From: Mycolicibacterium sediminis
Lineage (GTDB): Bacteria; Actinomycetota; Actinomycetes; Mycobacteriales; Mycobacteriaceae
Reading direction: 5' to 3'
DNA length: 64,000 bases
NCBI RefSeq assembly: GCF_010731735.1
Contig: NZ_AP022588.1
Coordinates: forward strand, 806,001-870,000
This document shows positions 8,456 to 17,520 of the stretch, in pieces. The number at the start of each line of letters is the position of its first letter. Positions within the stretch are counted from its first letter, which is position 1. A program made the position numbers and the translations under genes. The notes beneath the pieces are model-generated. The model did not search any database. It was not told where the DNA came from and was given only the letters and a program-made list of their open reading frames with translations.

Positions 8456-9109
8456 ATGGCATCGGTTCTGACGGTGAACAGCGCCCACGTGAGCCCGGGC
8501 GTCCGCGCTGCGACGACGGGTATCGACAAGCGGCCCGTCGACGGCCCCGTGGAGGTCCGACCACCCGGGTCGATGCGCGACGGCCTCGGCAGCGGCATCG
8601 TCGGCGACTCGATCGGCAACAGGAAGTACCACGGCGGCGACGATCAGGCCGTGTACGCCTACGCCCGGGAGGACCTCGACGTCTGGCAGGAGCGTCTGGA
8701 ACGCGAACTCCCGAACGGCACGTTCGGTGAGAACGTCACCACGTCGGGCGTCGACGTGACCGGTGCGCTGATCGGCGAGCGCTGGCGCATCGGGTCCGAC
8801 GGGCTGGTCCTGGAGGTCACCCGCCCGCGGACGCCGTGTCGCACGTTCGAGGTCCGGCTCGGGATCCGCGGCTGGATCAAGACCTTCACCCACGGCGGCA
8901 GCCCCGGCGCCTACCTGCGGATCATCGAACCCGGACACGTCCGGGCCGGTGACGCCGTCGAGATCGTGCACCGCCCGGACCACGACGTCACGATCGGCAC
9001 CGTGTACCGGGCCATGATGCTCGAACCCGACCTGATGCCCAGCCTGCTGGTCGCCGACGCCCTGCCCGAGGCGCTGAAGCGCAAGGCCCGCAAGCGCGCG
9101 GCGTCCTAG
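8456..9109 (+). CDS. MOSC domain protein (YiiM-like)
   Basis: The protein has 217 residues. A MOSC domain spans most of it, with KYHGGDDQAVYAYAREDLDVW (read in two parts, KYHGGDDQAV and YAYAREDLDVW), then GTFGENVTTSGVD and the conserved cysteine C128 in PRTPCRTF. MOSC proteins handle molybdenum cofactor-linked sulfur or act as molybdoenzyme components; the YiiM branch is linked to detoxification of N-hydroxylated bases. The C-terminal ~40 residues include a helical YiiM-type tail. It lies 9 bases after the Bat-like operon and is probably cotranscribed. Its stop overlaps the stop of the convergent SRPBCC gene. Confidence 0.85.
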   Translation: MASVLTVNSAHVSPGVRAATTGIDKRPVDGPVEVRPPGSMRDGLGSGIVGDSIGNRKYHGGDDQAVYAYAREDLDVWQERLERELPNGTFGENVTTSGVDVTGALIGERWRIGSDGLVLEVTRPRTPCRTFEVRLGIRGWIKTFTHGGSPGAYLRIIEPGHVRAGDAVEIVHRPDHDVTIGTVYRAMMLEPDLMPSLLVADALPEALKRKARKRAAS

Positions 9110-9558
9110 GTCTGCTCGACGTAGTCCTTGATCCTGGCGAGCGTCTTGCCCATGTCGCGGACGTTGCGGCGGCGGCGCAGGAAGTACAGCGGTTCGAAGA
9201 CGCTCACCAGCCGCGGGAGCGGCAACCAGAACGACTCGGTGACCTCCGTGCCGTCGCCCTTCGGCGTGAAGCGGTAATGCCAGTTGTTGACGGCGCGGTC
9301 GCCGATCATCACCGCGAAGCCGAACTCGCGACCGGGCTCGCAAGCGGTGACCCGGCAGGTCGTCCAGTACACGGGTCCGATCTCGTTGCGCTTGACGTGA
9401 CCGCGGAACCGAGCGCCCATGGCGGGGCCGGTCGCGCCGTCGAGCCATTCGGCGTCGAACACCTCGGGTGAGAAGCGGCCGGTGTTGCGGACGTCGGCCA
9501 CCACGTCCCAGACCGTCCTCGGCGAGGCGGCCATCTCGAGCGTCGCGGACCCCTTCAC
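9106..9558 (-). CDS. SRPBCC (START-like) family protein
   Basis: This 150-residue protein has the SRPBCC/polyketide cyclase-dehydrase fold: an opening strand (KGSATLEMAASPRTVWDVVADV), the typical RNTGRFSPEVFDAEWLDG segment, and a long C-terminal helix (RDMGKTLARIKDYVEQT). Such proteins bind hydrophobic ligands in a helix-grip cavity; the ligand is unknown. The GTG at 9558 is the first in-frame start that gives a complete domain; the upstream codon before VWQ is GTC and cannot start. The gene is convergent with the MOSC gene. Four other SRPBCC-type genes lie in this window. Confidence 0.78.
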   Translation of the reverse strand: MKGSATLEMAASPRTVWDVVADVRNTGRFSPEVFDAEWLDGATGPAMGARFRGHVKRNEIGPVYWTTCRVTACEPGREFGFAVMIGDRAVNNWHYRFTPKGDGTEVTESFWLPLPRLVSVFEPLYFLRRRRNVRDMGKTLARIKDYVEQT

Positions 9559-9803
9559 CTGCCAGACGCTACTCCGGGCCCGTCGGCCGTGTGTCGCAGG
9601 ACTCCTTTCCGCGGGGCTGTGTCGTCTCTCACGTCCGCGAGAAACGTTGCACTCGTGCGGAATCAAACTCGTAACACGCCAGTTACACCCAGCAGACCGG
9701 GACGACTCGAGAGAAGTCGGAACGGCGACAACGTTTCGGACCGCGACACAGGCGCCACGGCTCGTACAACTCAATAGATCGATACGAAAGAAGTGACACG
9801 AAA

Positions 9804-9971
9804 ATGAAGAAGCTCGGATTCACCACGGTCATCGCCGGCGGCCTTGCTGCAGCAGTCCTCGGACTCGCTGCGCCCGCCTCTGCTGGGATCGACCACCACA
9901 CCTGGCTCGACCAGATCACGAACTCGGCCAGCGCTCCGCACGTCGACACGACGGTGCATCAGAGCCGCTGA
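9804..9971 (+). CDS. tiny secreted His-rich peptide (IDHHxW family), copy 1
   Basis: This 55-codon gene encodes a 27-residue signal peptide (MKKLGFTTVIAGGL..., ending APASA) and a 28-residue mature peptide beginning GIDHHTWLDQI, with a further histidine in APHVDTT and VHQSR at the end. A GAAAGAAG ribosome site precedes the ATG. It is followed 14 bases later by a perfect hairpin terminator. A paralogue of identical length (27 + 28) lies at 18597-18764, sharing the MKK start, the A-x-A cleavage site and the IDHHxW opening. I do not recognise a named family. The adjacent histidines at mature positions 4-5 suggest metal binding, which is only an inference. Confidence 0.8.
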   Translation: MKKLGFTTVIAGGLAAAVLGLAAPASAGIDHHTWLDQITNSASAPHVDTTVHQSR

Positions 9972-9984
9972 CCTCAGCACGTAC

Positions 9985-10015
9985 GAAGGGGCACCCGCCA
10001 CGCGGGTGCCCCTTC
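9985..10015 (+). terminator. rho-independent-like terminator of the 9804 peptide gene
   Basis: A perfect 14-bp stem (GAAGGGGCACCCGC paired with its complement) has a 3-base CAC loop and is followed by TTCGTGTGT rather than a clean T run, which is normal for mycobacterial terminators. It lies 14 bases after the peptide stop and before kup. The 3' arm plus the following 10 bases are identical to the terminator of the paralogous peptide gene at 18554-18585. Confidence 0.85.
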
Positions 10016-10080
10016 TTCGTGTGTGACGTCTTCGGGCAAGGCGCCTCCTCGCGACGGGGTGCCGCGCTTACGATCCACCG

Positions 10081-11982
10081 GTGTCTGCCAAACCCAAGTT
10101 GTCGACGGGCATCGTCGTCGGGGCCCTCGGCGTGGTGTTCGGCGACATCGGCACCAGCCCGATCTACACCCTTCAGACCGTCTTCGATCCGAGCGATCCC
10201 CACCCGGTGCCCATCGCCCGCGACCACATCTACGGCATCGTCTCGCTGATCTTCTGGTCGGTGATGCTGATCGTCACCCTCACGTACGTCACGGTCGTGA
10301 TGCGCGCCGACAACCATGGCGAGGGCGGCATCATGGCCCTCATCACGCTGCTCCGTCAACGATCGGGTGCGCACGGACGCCGGAACGCGGTGATGCTGTC
10401 GGCGCTGGGGATCTTCGGCGCGGCACTGTTCTTCGGCGACAGCATGATCACCCCGGCCATCTCGGTGCTGTCGGCCGTCGAGGGTCTCAAGATCGTCGAG
10501 CCGGAACTCGAGCCGTGGATCGTACCGATCACGGCGGTCATCATCATCGGGCTGTTCTCCGTGCAGAGGCGCGGCACCGCAACGGTCGGCAAGTTCTTCG
10601 GACCCGTGATGATCCTGTGGTTCCTGTCGATCGGCGCCTGCGGCGTCGTCGGCATCACGCGCGAACCGGAGATCCTCAAGGCGCTCTCGCCCACGTACGC
10701 GCTCGGCTTCATGCTGAGTCACTTCCACATCGGCTTCTTCGCGTTGGCCGCGGTCGTCCTCGCGGTGACGGGCGCCGAAGCACTGTATGCGGACATGGGC
10801 CACTTCGGACGCAAGGCGATCACCTTCGGCTGGCTCGGTCTCGTCCTGCCCGCGTGCACGCTGAACTACTTCGGGCAGGGCGCACTGCTCCTGGGCGACG
10901 AGGAGAAGGTGACCGCGCCGTTCTTCCTGCTGACCCCGGACTGGGCGCTGGTGCCGATGGTGATCCTCGCGACCGCGGCGACGGTCATCGCGTCGCAGGC
11001 CGTCATCACCGGCGCGTTCTCGGTGGCCTCGCAGGCCGCACAGCTCGGGTACCTGCCGCGGCTGCGGGTCACGCACACGTCGGCGTCGGCGTTCGGCCAG
11101 ATCTACGTGCCGTGGATCAACGGCGTCCTGATGGTCGCCGTCCTGATCCTGGTCTTCGCGTTCCGGTCGTCCGAGGCGCTGGCCTACGCGTTCGGCATGG
11201 CCGTCACGGGCACCATCACGATCACGACGACGCTCTTCTTCTACTACGCCAGGACGCGGTGGCACTGGCCCCTGTGGCTGGTGCTGGGCGGCGGCGGTGC
11301 GCTGCTCACCGTGGACCTGCTCTTCTTCGCCGCCAACCTGACCAAGCTGGTGCACGGCGCGTGGCTGCCGCTGCTCATCGCGGTGGTGGCGTTCACGGTG
11401 ATGACGACGTGGCAGCGCGGACGCTCCATCGTGACGCGCAAGCGCAACGAGGTGGAGGGGCCGCTGCGTCCGTTCGTCGCAGGATTGCTGCACCGCGACC
11501 CGCCGCTGGTCCGCATCCCCGGCACGGCAATCTTCCTCAACCGTGGCAGCGAGACCGCGCCGCTGGCCATGCGGGCCAACGTCGAACACAACAACGTGCT
11601 GCACGAACACGTCGTGATCTTGTCCCTCGAGGTAGACCCCGTTCCCCGCATACCGGATTCGGAGCGGGTGTCCGTCGACGATCTCGACCTCGCCGCCGAC
11701 GGCGTCATCTTCGTCAGCGCGCACTACGGCTACATGGAGCGGCCCGACGTGCCTGCGGCACTGAGGCTGCTCGACCCGGCGCAGACCGAGGGGCAGATCG
11801 ACCTCGACCACGCGTCGTACTTCCTGTCGAAGCTGGAGTTGGTGGTCTGCGGGCATCCCACCATGTCGCCCTGGCGGACTCGATTGTTCGTCACGACGTC
11901 CTACATCGCCGCCGACGCGGCCGCGCACTTCAATCTGCCGGTGTCGCGCACCATCATCATCGGCTCGCGCCTGGAGGTGTAG
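10081..11982 (+). CDS. kup: Kup-type low-affinity potassium uptake protein
   Basis: The protein has 633 residues and is a K+ transporter of the KUP/HAK family, normally proton-coupled, in the plasma membrane. The N-terminal signature is LGVVFGDIGTSPIYTLQ, followed by about 12 membrane segments up to residue ~435. A C-terminal cytoplasmic region of ~190 residues includes the family's PGTAIFLNRG and SYFLSKLE-type motifs. The GTG start at 10081 lies 66 bases after the upstream peptide's terminator, so kup has its own promoter in a short spacer. It abuts the convergent hrpA gene (stop codons adjacent). I saw no c-di-AMP riboswitch upstream; the spacer is too short. Confidence 0.93.
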   Translation: MSAKPKLSTGIVVGALGVVFGDIGTSPIYTLQTVFDPSDPHPVPIARDHIYGIVSLIFWSVMLIVTLTYVTVVMRADNHGEGGIMALITLLRQRSGAHGRRNAVMLSALGIFGAALFFGDSMITPAISVLSAVEGLKIVEPELEPWIVPITAVIIIGLFSVQRRGTATVGKFFGPVMILWFLSIGACGVVGITREPEILKALSPTYALGFMLSHFHIGFFALAAVVLAVTGAEALYADMGHFGRKAITFGWLGLVLPACTLNYFGQGALLLGDEEKVTAPFFLLTPDWALVPMVILATAATVIASQAVITGAFSVASQAAQLGYLPRLRVTHTSASAFGQIYVPWINGVLMVAVLILVFAFRSSEALAYAFGMAVTGTITITTTLFFYYARTRWHWPLWLVLGGGGALLTVDLLFFAANLTKLVHGAWLPLLIAVVAFTVMTTWQRGRSIVTRKRNEVEGPLRPFVAGLLHRDPPLVRIPGTAIFLNRGSETAPLAMRANVEHNNVLHEHVVILSLEVDPVPRIPDSERVSVDDLDLAADGVIFVSAHYGYMERPDVPAALRLLDPAQTEGQIDLDHASYFLSKLELVVCGHPTMSPWRTRLFVTTSYIAADAAAHFNLPVSRTIIIGSRLEV

Positions 11983-14900
11983 CTACTGCACCACGGCGTC
12001 GATGGCCCGGTAGATGCGCTGCTCGCTGACCGGGCGCGGCGTGCCGAGCTGCTGCGCCCACAGGCTCACCCGCAGCTCCTCGATCTGCCTGCCGATCTCG
12101 CGGACGTCGGCCGACGCCGCACGCGACGGGGTCAGCGACCGCACCAGCGCATCGAGCGCGTCCTCCACGGCGTGCACGCGGTCCATCTTCTCGGCGTCGG
12201 CACCCACGGCCCGGGGTAGCAGTTCGAGCCTGCGGGCGATGGCGGTGAGGTAGCGCTGGAGATCGGCGAGACGCGTTGCGCCGGTGGCGGTCACGAACCC
12301 CGACGGCATGAGCCGGGCCAGCTGCGCGCGGACGTCGGCGATCGACTCGGCCTGCGCGGCCGGCGGCGAGTCGGGCAGCGCGAGCCGGGCCTCCTGTGCT
12401 GCGGCCAGCACCTTCTGGACGCGGCCGACGAGGTCGAGCGTGGTCGGCACCAGACGGGCGGCGACCTGCGTGCGCAGTGCGGTGAACTCACCACGCGTCC
12501 ACACCGGCGCGGTGACCATCGTGTCGACGACGGCGTCGGCGCAGTCCTCGATCAGCGCGGCCAGCGAGCCGTCCGGGTTCGCGCCGACGAGCAGACGGGT
12601 GCGCGGGTCGAGTGCGCGCTCGACCGCCTTGACCGGCGAGGTGATCTCGAGGCGGAGCAGCCGGCGGAGGCCCGGCCCCATCCGCGCCTGCTGTTCGGCC
12701 GGCGAGGCGAAGACGTCGAGGTCGACGGCCGACCCGACGTCGACGAGAGCGGGATAGCCCCGCACGGCATGGCCGGCGGCGGTGTTCTCGATGACGCGCG
12801 GGATCTCGTCGAGATCGTCGGGCCACGAACGCATCCCGCGTCGCGCCAGGCTCCCCGACACCGCGTCGGCGACGGCCTTCTGAATCGGCGTCGCGAGCCG
12901 TTCCTTCAGACCCTCCAGGTCCTTGCCGCGGCCCACCTCCGAGCCGTCGGGCGCCTGGACCGCGAACGTGACGCGCAGGTGCGGTGGCACCTTCGTCAGG
13001 TCGAACGCGTCGATCGGCACCAGAATGCCGCTGCGCCTGCGGAGTTCGCGCTGCAGGGCATCGAGGAGCGGCTCGGCGCCCGGGTTCAGCGTCGGCAGGA
13101 TCGCCCGGGCGGTATCCGGTGCGGGGACGAAGCTGCGCCGGAACTCCTTGGGCAGCGACTTGATCAGCGCGGTGATCAGTTCCTCCCGCAGTGCCGGGAC
13201 GTGCCAGGCGAACTCGTCACCGCCGAGCCGGGCCAGCACCTCGACCGGCACGTGCACGGTGATGCCGTCGTCCTCGGCGCCCGGTTCGAACCGGTAGGTG
13301 ATGGGCAGCTCCAGGTCGCCGGTCTGCCACGCGTCGGGCTGGTCGACGGCCTCGTCCTTGCGCAGTAGATCGTCGCGCGTGAACGTCAGAAGGTCCGGGG
13401 TGCGGTGGCGCTGCTTCTTCCACCAGGCGTCGAAGTGTCTGGCCGACACCACGTCCGCGGGCACGCGAGCGTCGTACAGCGCGTACACCTCGTCGTCGCC
13501 CACCAGCAGGTCGCGCCGGCGCGACCGCTCCTCGACCTCCGCGAGATCGGCGAGCAGCGTCGCGTTGTCGCGGAAGAAGTGGTGGCGGGTCTGCCAGTCC
13601 CCCTCGACCAGGGCGTGCCGGATGAACAGCTCGCGCGACGCGACCGGGTCGACCTGGGCGTACCCGACCTTCCGCCGGGGTACCAGCGGCAGCCCGTAGA
13701 GGGTCACGCGCTCGAATGCCATCACCGCGCCGCGCTTCGCGTCCCAGTGCGGCTCGCTGAACGTGCGCTGCACCAGGTCACCCGCGACGCGCTCGACCGC
13801 CTCGGGTTCGACGCGTGCGGCGACCCGGCCGAACAGCCGGCTGGTCTCGACGAGGTCGGCCACCATGATCCAGCGCGGCGGCCTTCGGGTGAGCACCGAT
13901 CCCGGCGCCAGGACGAAGCGGGAGTTCCGTGCGCCCGCGTACTCGCGGCCGTCGCCCTCCCGTAGGCCGACGTGGGACAGCAGGCCGGCGACCAGGGCCG
14001 CGTGCACCCGCGCCGGGTCGGCGGGCTCGTCCTGCTCGCGGATGCCGAGATCCCTTGCAATGCTGCGCAACTGGCCGGTGAGATCCTGCCACTCGCGGAT
14101 GCGCAGGTAGTGCAGGAACTCCTCGCGGCACATCCGGCGGAACGAGCTGCCGGACCGTTCTCGCCGCTGCTCGGACAGGTAGTTCCACAGGTTGAGGAAC
14201 GACACGAAGTCGGAGTGCTCGTCGGCGAACCGTGCGTGCTTCTGCTTGGCGGCCTCCTCGCGATCGATGGGCCGTTCCCGCGGATCCGGGATCGACAGCG
14301 CCGCCGCGAGCACCAGGACCTCGCGGACGCAGCCCTCGTCGTCGGCCTGCAGGATCATCCGCCCGATGCGTGGATCGAGCGGCAGTCGCGCCAGCCGACG
14401 GCCGACGTCGGTGATTGCGCCCTGCCGGTCGAAGGCGCCGAGTTCCTGCAGCAGCGTCACGCCGTCGCGGATGCTGCGCGCCTCCGGCGGGTCGAGGAAC
14501 GGGAACGCCTCGACGTCGCCGAGCCCCAGCGCCGCCATCTGCAGGATGACGGCCGCGAGGTTGGTGCGCAGGATCTCCGGATCGGTGAACCGGGGCCGGG
14601 AGTCGAAGTCGTCCTCCGAGTACAGCCGGATGCACACGCCGGGCGCGGTGCGGCCCGACCGGCCCGCACGCTGCGCGGCCGAGGCCTGCGAGATCGGCTC
14701 GATCGGCAGCCGCTGCACCTTGGTGCGGCGGCTGTAGCGCGAGATGCGAGCGGTCCCCGGGTCGACGACGTAGCGGATGCCCGGCACGGTCAGCGACGTC
14801 TCCGCGACGTTGGTGGCCAGGACGACGCGCCGCCCGGAGTGGCTCGGCGAGAACACCTTCTGCTGATCCGCGGTCGGCAGCCGGGCGTAGAGCGGGAGGA

Positions 14901-15879
14901 TCTCGGTCGAGCGGCGGTCCCCCTTGAAGGCGTCGCGAAGCGCCTCGGCGGTGTCGCGGATCTCGCGTTCGCCGGACAGGAACACCAGTACGTCGCCGGG
15001 CAGCTCCGCCTCCAGCTCCCGCACCGCGTCGACCACCGCCTCGGTCTGATCCCGCACCTCGGTGCGGACGTCGTCACCGTCGGGGTCGTCCTCGTCGACG
15101 TCCGCCGACGTCTCCACCTCCAGTGGGCGGTAACGGATCTCGACCGGGTAGGTGCGCCCCGAGACCTCGACGATCGGCGCACCGCCGAAGTGCGCGGCGA
15201 AGCGGCCCGGCTCGATCGTCGCCGAGGTGACGATCACCTTGAGGTCGGGCCGGCGCGGCAGCAGCTCGCGGAGGTAGCCGAGCAGGAAGTCGATGTTCAG
15301 GCTGCGCTCGTGCGCCTCGTCGAGGATCAGCGTGTCGTAGGCGAGCAACCGTCGGTCGCGCTGCATCTCGGCGAGCAGGATGCCGTCGGTCATCAGCTTG
15401 ACCAGCGTCCGGTCGCTCGCCTGATCGGTGAACCGCACGGTGTAGCCGATGACGTCGCCGAGGTCGGTGCCGAGTTCGTCGGCGATGCGCTGGGCCACGG
15501 TCCTCGCCGCGAGCCGCCGCGGCTGGGTGTGCCCGATCGTGCCCCGCACCCCACGGCCCAGTTCGAGACAGATCTTGGGCAGCTGGGTGGTCTTGCCGGA
15601 ACCGGTCTCACCGGCGACCACGACCACCTGGTTGTCGCGGATCGCGGCGGCGATGTCGTCGCGGCGCTCGCTGACCGGCAGGTCGGGGTAGGTGATCGTC
15701 GGGATCGCGGCCGTGCGCTTGGCGATCACGGCCTCCGCCGCGGTGATCTGCTCGCCGAGTCTCCGGGCCTGCTCGGGCGTGGCACCGCGCAGTCTGCGGC
15801 CCAGCCGGGCGGCGTCGCGGAGGGTCAGCCCGTCGAGGCGGCTGCGCAGCTCGCGAACGCTCGCGGACGATTCGGACAC
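11983..15879 (-). CDS. hrpA: HrpA-type DEAH-box ATP-dependent RNA helicase
   Basis: This 1298-residue protein is full length for bacterial HrpA. Walker A is at residues 90-98 (GETGSGKTT), the DEAH box at 187-190 (LILDEAHERSLNIDFL), and motif III SAT follows in VIVTSATIEPGRFA. Helicase motif VI reads QRAGRSGRTAPG. The HA2/OB-fold region comes next, and a large C-terminal DUF3418-type region typical of HrpA runs to the end. HrpA helicases act in mRNA processing and in rescue of stalled ribosomes. Translation starts at a GTG. The gene stands alone on this strand between kup (convergent) and a glyoxalase-fold gene 31 bp downstream of its start in map terms. Confidence 0.95.
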   Translation of the reverse strand: MSESSASVRELRSRLDGLTLRDAARLGRRLRGATPEQARRLGEQITAAEAVIAKRTAAIPTITYPDLPVSERRDDIAAAIRDNQVVVVAGETGSGKTTQLPKICLELGRGVRGTIGHTQPRRLAARTVAQRIADELGTDLGDVIGYTVRFTDQASDRTLVKLMTDGILLAEMQRDRRLLAYDTLILDEAHERSLNIDFLLGYLRELLPRRPDLKVIVTSATIEPGRFAAHFGGAPIVEVSGRTYPVEIRYRPLEVETSADVDEDDPDGDDVRTEVRDQTEAVVDAVRELEAELPGDVLVFLSGEREIRDTAEALRDAFKGDRRSTEILPLYARLPTADQQKVFSPSHSGRRVVLATNVAETSLTVPGIRYVVDPGTARISRYSRRTKVQRLPIEPISQASAAQRAGRSGRTAPGVCIRLYSEDDFDSRPRFTDPEILRTNLAAVILQMAALGLGDVEAFPFLDPPEARSIRDGVTLLQELGAFDRQGAITDVGRRLARLPLDPRIGRMILQADDEGCVREVLVLAAALSIPDPRERPIDREEAAKQKHARFADEHSDFVSFLNLWNYLSEQRRERSGSSFRRMCREEFLHYLRIREWQDLTGQLRSIARDLGIREQDEPADPARVHAALVAGLLSHVGLREGDGREYAGARNSRFVLAPGSVLTRRPPRWIMVADLVETSRLFGRVAARVEPEAVERVAGDLVQRTFSEPHWDAKRGAVMAFERVTLYGLPLVPRRKVGYAQVDPVASRELFIRHALVEGDWQTRHHFFRDNATLLADLAEVEERSRRRDLLVGDDEVYALYDARVPADVVSARHFDAWWKKQRHRTPDLLTFTRDDLLRKDEAVDQPDAWQTGDLELPITYRFEPGAEDDGITVHVPVEVLARLGGDEFAWHVPALREELITALIKSLPKEFRRSFVPAPDTARAILPTLNPGAEPLLDALQRELRRRSGILVPIDAFDLTKVPPHLRVTFAVQAPDGSEVGRGKDLEGLKERLATPIQKAVADAVSGSLARRGMRSWPDDLDEIPRVIENTAAGHAVRGYPALVDVGSAVDLDVFASPAEQQARMGPGLRRLLRLEITSPVKAVERALDPRTRLLVGANPDGSLAALIEDCADAVVDTMVTAPVWTRGEFTALRTQVAARLVPTTLDLVGRVQKVLAAAQEARLALPDSPPAAQAESIADVRAQLARLMPSGFVTATGATRLADLQRYLTAIARRLELLPRAVGADAEKMDRVHAVEDALDALVRSLTPSRAASADVREIGRQIEELRVSLWAQQLGTPRPVSEQRIYRAIDAVVQ

Positions 15880-15910
15880 TGGTTCGAGGATAGTGCCCTC
15901 GGGGTTGACG

Positions 15911-16303
15911 TCAGTCCGGGCCGACGGTGGTCAGGCAGAACGGGTGGCCCGCCGGATCGACCAGCACCCGCCACCGCCCCGGGGCGGTCTGGTGGTCTGC
16001 CTCGCGGGCGCCCAGTGCGACGGCCGCCGCGACCGCGGCGTCGAGGTCGCGGACCGACACGTCGAGGTGCATCTGCTGCAGCTGCCCCGGTTCCGGCCAG
16101 GTCGGGGCGACGTAGTGGTCGACTCGCATCATCGCCAGGACGTGCGTGCCGTCGGAGATGGCGATCACGCCGCCGTCGGGGGACTCGACCAGACGCTGCA
16201 TCCCGAGCAGTGCGCCGTAGAAGTCCGCGAGGACGGCGGGGTCCGGGCAGTCGATGGACGTGGCGCCGAGGCGCCCCACCGGTTCGGGTGCGGAAGTCGT
16301 CAC
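15911..16303 (-). CDS. VOC (glyoxalase/bleomycin-resistance fold) protein
   Basis: This 130-residue protein is a vicinal-oxygen-chelate fold protein: GATSIDCPDPAVLADFYGAL opens the first module and MHLDVSVRDLDAAVAAAVAL the second, ending with VLVDPAGHPFCLTTV. Many members bind a metal and act on small hydrophobic compounds, but many in this subgroup are uncharacterised. The potential metal residues include the histidine in QMHLDV and the one in GHPFCL. The GTG at 16303 is preferred because homologues begin about there; an ATG at 16333 would add 10 residues. It runs toward hrpA in the same direction, with 31 bp between them. Confidence 0.78.
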   Translation of the reverse strand: MTTSAPEPVGRLGATSIDCPDPAVLADFYGALLGMQRLVESPDGGVIAISDGTHVLAMMRVDHYVAPTWPEPGQLQQMHLDVSVRDLDAAVAAAVALGAREADHQTAPGRWRVLVDPAGHPFCLTTVGPD

Positions 16304-16383
16304 CGATCCACGATGGCATGCCCCGGTCGGCATCGCCGCAGCGCACGGGGGCGGCTACACCCGGACCGGCGATTTCGGCTTGG

Positions 16384-17520
16384 ATGGGCACGATGCTTCG
16401 CCGACATTCGAGAACTCGCAGTCCGTGGGTCGTGTCCGTCGTCCTGGCACTCTCCGTGGTGCTGGCGGCGGGCTGCGACACCCCGCCGGGGACCCCGCCG
16501 CCCACGCTTCCGACGCTGCCGACGGCACCGACCACCAGCGCCTCACCCGAGCCCGCCGGACCACAGCTCGCCTACCGCGCGGCCGGTGAGATCGGCCTGG
16601 TCGACGGCACCGAGGTCGTCGCATCCGCACCGGGGACCTTCGCACCGTCGAGCGATCCCGTGATCACCGAGGACGGCCGGTTCGTCTTCGGCCACACCGG
16701 GGACGGCGACGTCGTGGCGATCGAGGTGGCGACCAGGAAGACCAGCACGGTCGCGATGCCGCCCGGCGTGCGCGTCGGTACCGCGGAGGGCAGCGTCCTG
16801 GTGTGGCTCGAGCAGCCGGGCCGACTCATGCAGATCGACCTGGCCGACCCCGCCGCCGGACCCGCGATGCGTCGACAGGTCGACCTTCCCCCCGTCGACG
16901 GGGCCACCCCGCCGCGTCTGCTCGCGGCTCGCGGTGGCACCGCCGTCCTCGCCCGCGAGGAGTCCGGTGTCGGCGACGGCGGACCGGAGACCCTCTACGC
17001 CGTCCGTGGTACCGCGCCCCCGGCGTCGCTCGGGACCGCCGAGGCCGACACTCCCGTCGCCACGGCCGCGCTGAGCGCCGACGGCAGCCGGCTGGCCTAC
17101 GGCCTGTTCCGTCCCGCGGGCACGGACTGCGGGAATGCCGCGGTGGTGGTCACGGCCGCGGACGGCTCGCAGCAGACCTTCGACGTGTCGACGCCCGACC
17201 CGGCGACCGGCTCCCGGGTGACGCACATGTGGTGGCCCCGGGACCGGCCGATGGAGTTGAGCCTCGCGACGTGGCGCTGCGACCCGATCAGCTACTACTC
17301 GCCGCTGGTGTGGGAGTTCGCCGACGGCAACCTGGTCGAGGCCAAGCCCAGGACCGTGGCGCTGCAGGCGGCCGACGTCGCACCCGGTCAGCGGGCGCTG
17401 ATCATCCCGCAGGGCGGCGCGTCCGCCGCGACGTCCGGAACGCTGATCCTCGAGGACAGCGGCCGCCGCCTACCCATCAAGACCGACGTGGACGCCGTCG
17501 ACGTCATCCCGGCGCCATAG
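16384..17520 (+). CDS. probable lipoprotein with beta-propeller-like repeats
   Basis: The protein has 378 residues. A signal peptide ends in the lipobox VLAAGC (cysteine ~33), followed by a proline/threonine-rich linker (TPPGTPPPTLPTLPTAPTT). The rest has repeated strand patterns such as GEIGLVDGTEVVASAPG, GDVVAIEVATRKTSTVAMP and ATAALSADGSRLAYGLF, like the blades of TolB/WD40-type propellers. No catalytic site is evident, so it is likely a surface-anchored binding protein of unknown role. An alternative ATG at 16393 would shorten the N-terminus by 3 residues. Its 3' end overlaps the convergent membrane protein gene by 17 bases. Confidence 0.75.
   Translation: MGTMLRRHSRTRSPWVVSVVLALSVVLAAGCDTPPGTPPPTLPTLPTAPTTSASPEPAGPQLAYRAAGEIGLVDGTEVVASAPGTFAPSSDPVITEDGRFVFGHTGDGDVVAIEVATRKTSTVAMPPGVRVGTAEGSVLVWLEQPGRLMQIDLADPAAGPAMRRQVDLPPVDGATPPRLLAARGGTAVLAREESGVGDGGPETLYAVRGTAPPASLGTAEADTPVATAALSADGSRLAYGLFRPAGTDCGNAAVVVTAADGSQQTFDVSTPDPATGSRVTHMWWPRDRPMELSLATWRCDPISYYSPLVWEFADGNLVEAKPRTVALQAADVAPGQRALIIPQGGASAATSGTLILEDSGRRLPIKTDVDAVDVIPAP

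Noticed and set aside
10016..10080. Possible riboswitch upstream of kup
   Set aside because: Only about 65 bases lie between the terminator and the GTG, too few for a c-di-AMP (ydaO-type) riboswitch, and no such motif is visible.
9916..11928. A 670-codon minus-strand frame antisense to kup
   Set aside because: The composition is Asp/Arg/His-rich with no fold; kup on the plus strand has the full transporter signature.
13972..16383. A very long plus-strand open frame antisense to hrpA, continuous with the lipoprotein frame
   Set aside because: The hrpA frame carries all helicase motifs. The plus-strand part shows no motif and only its last third (from 16384) is a real gene.
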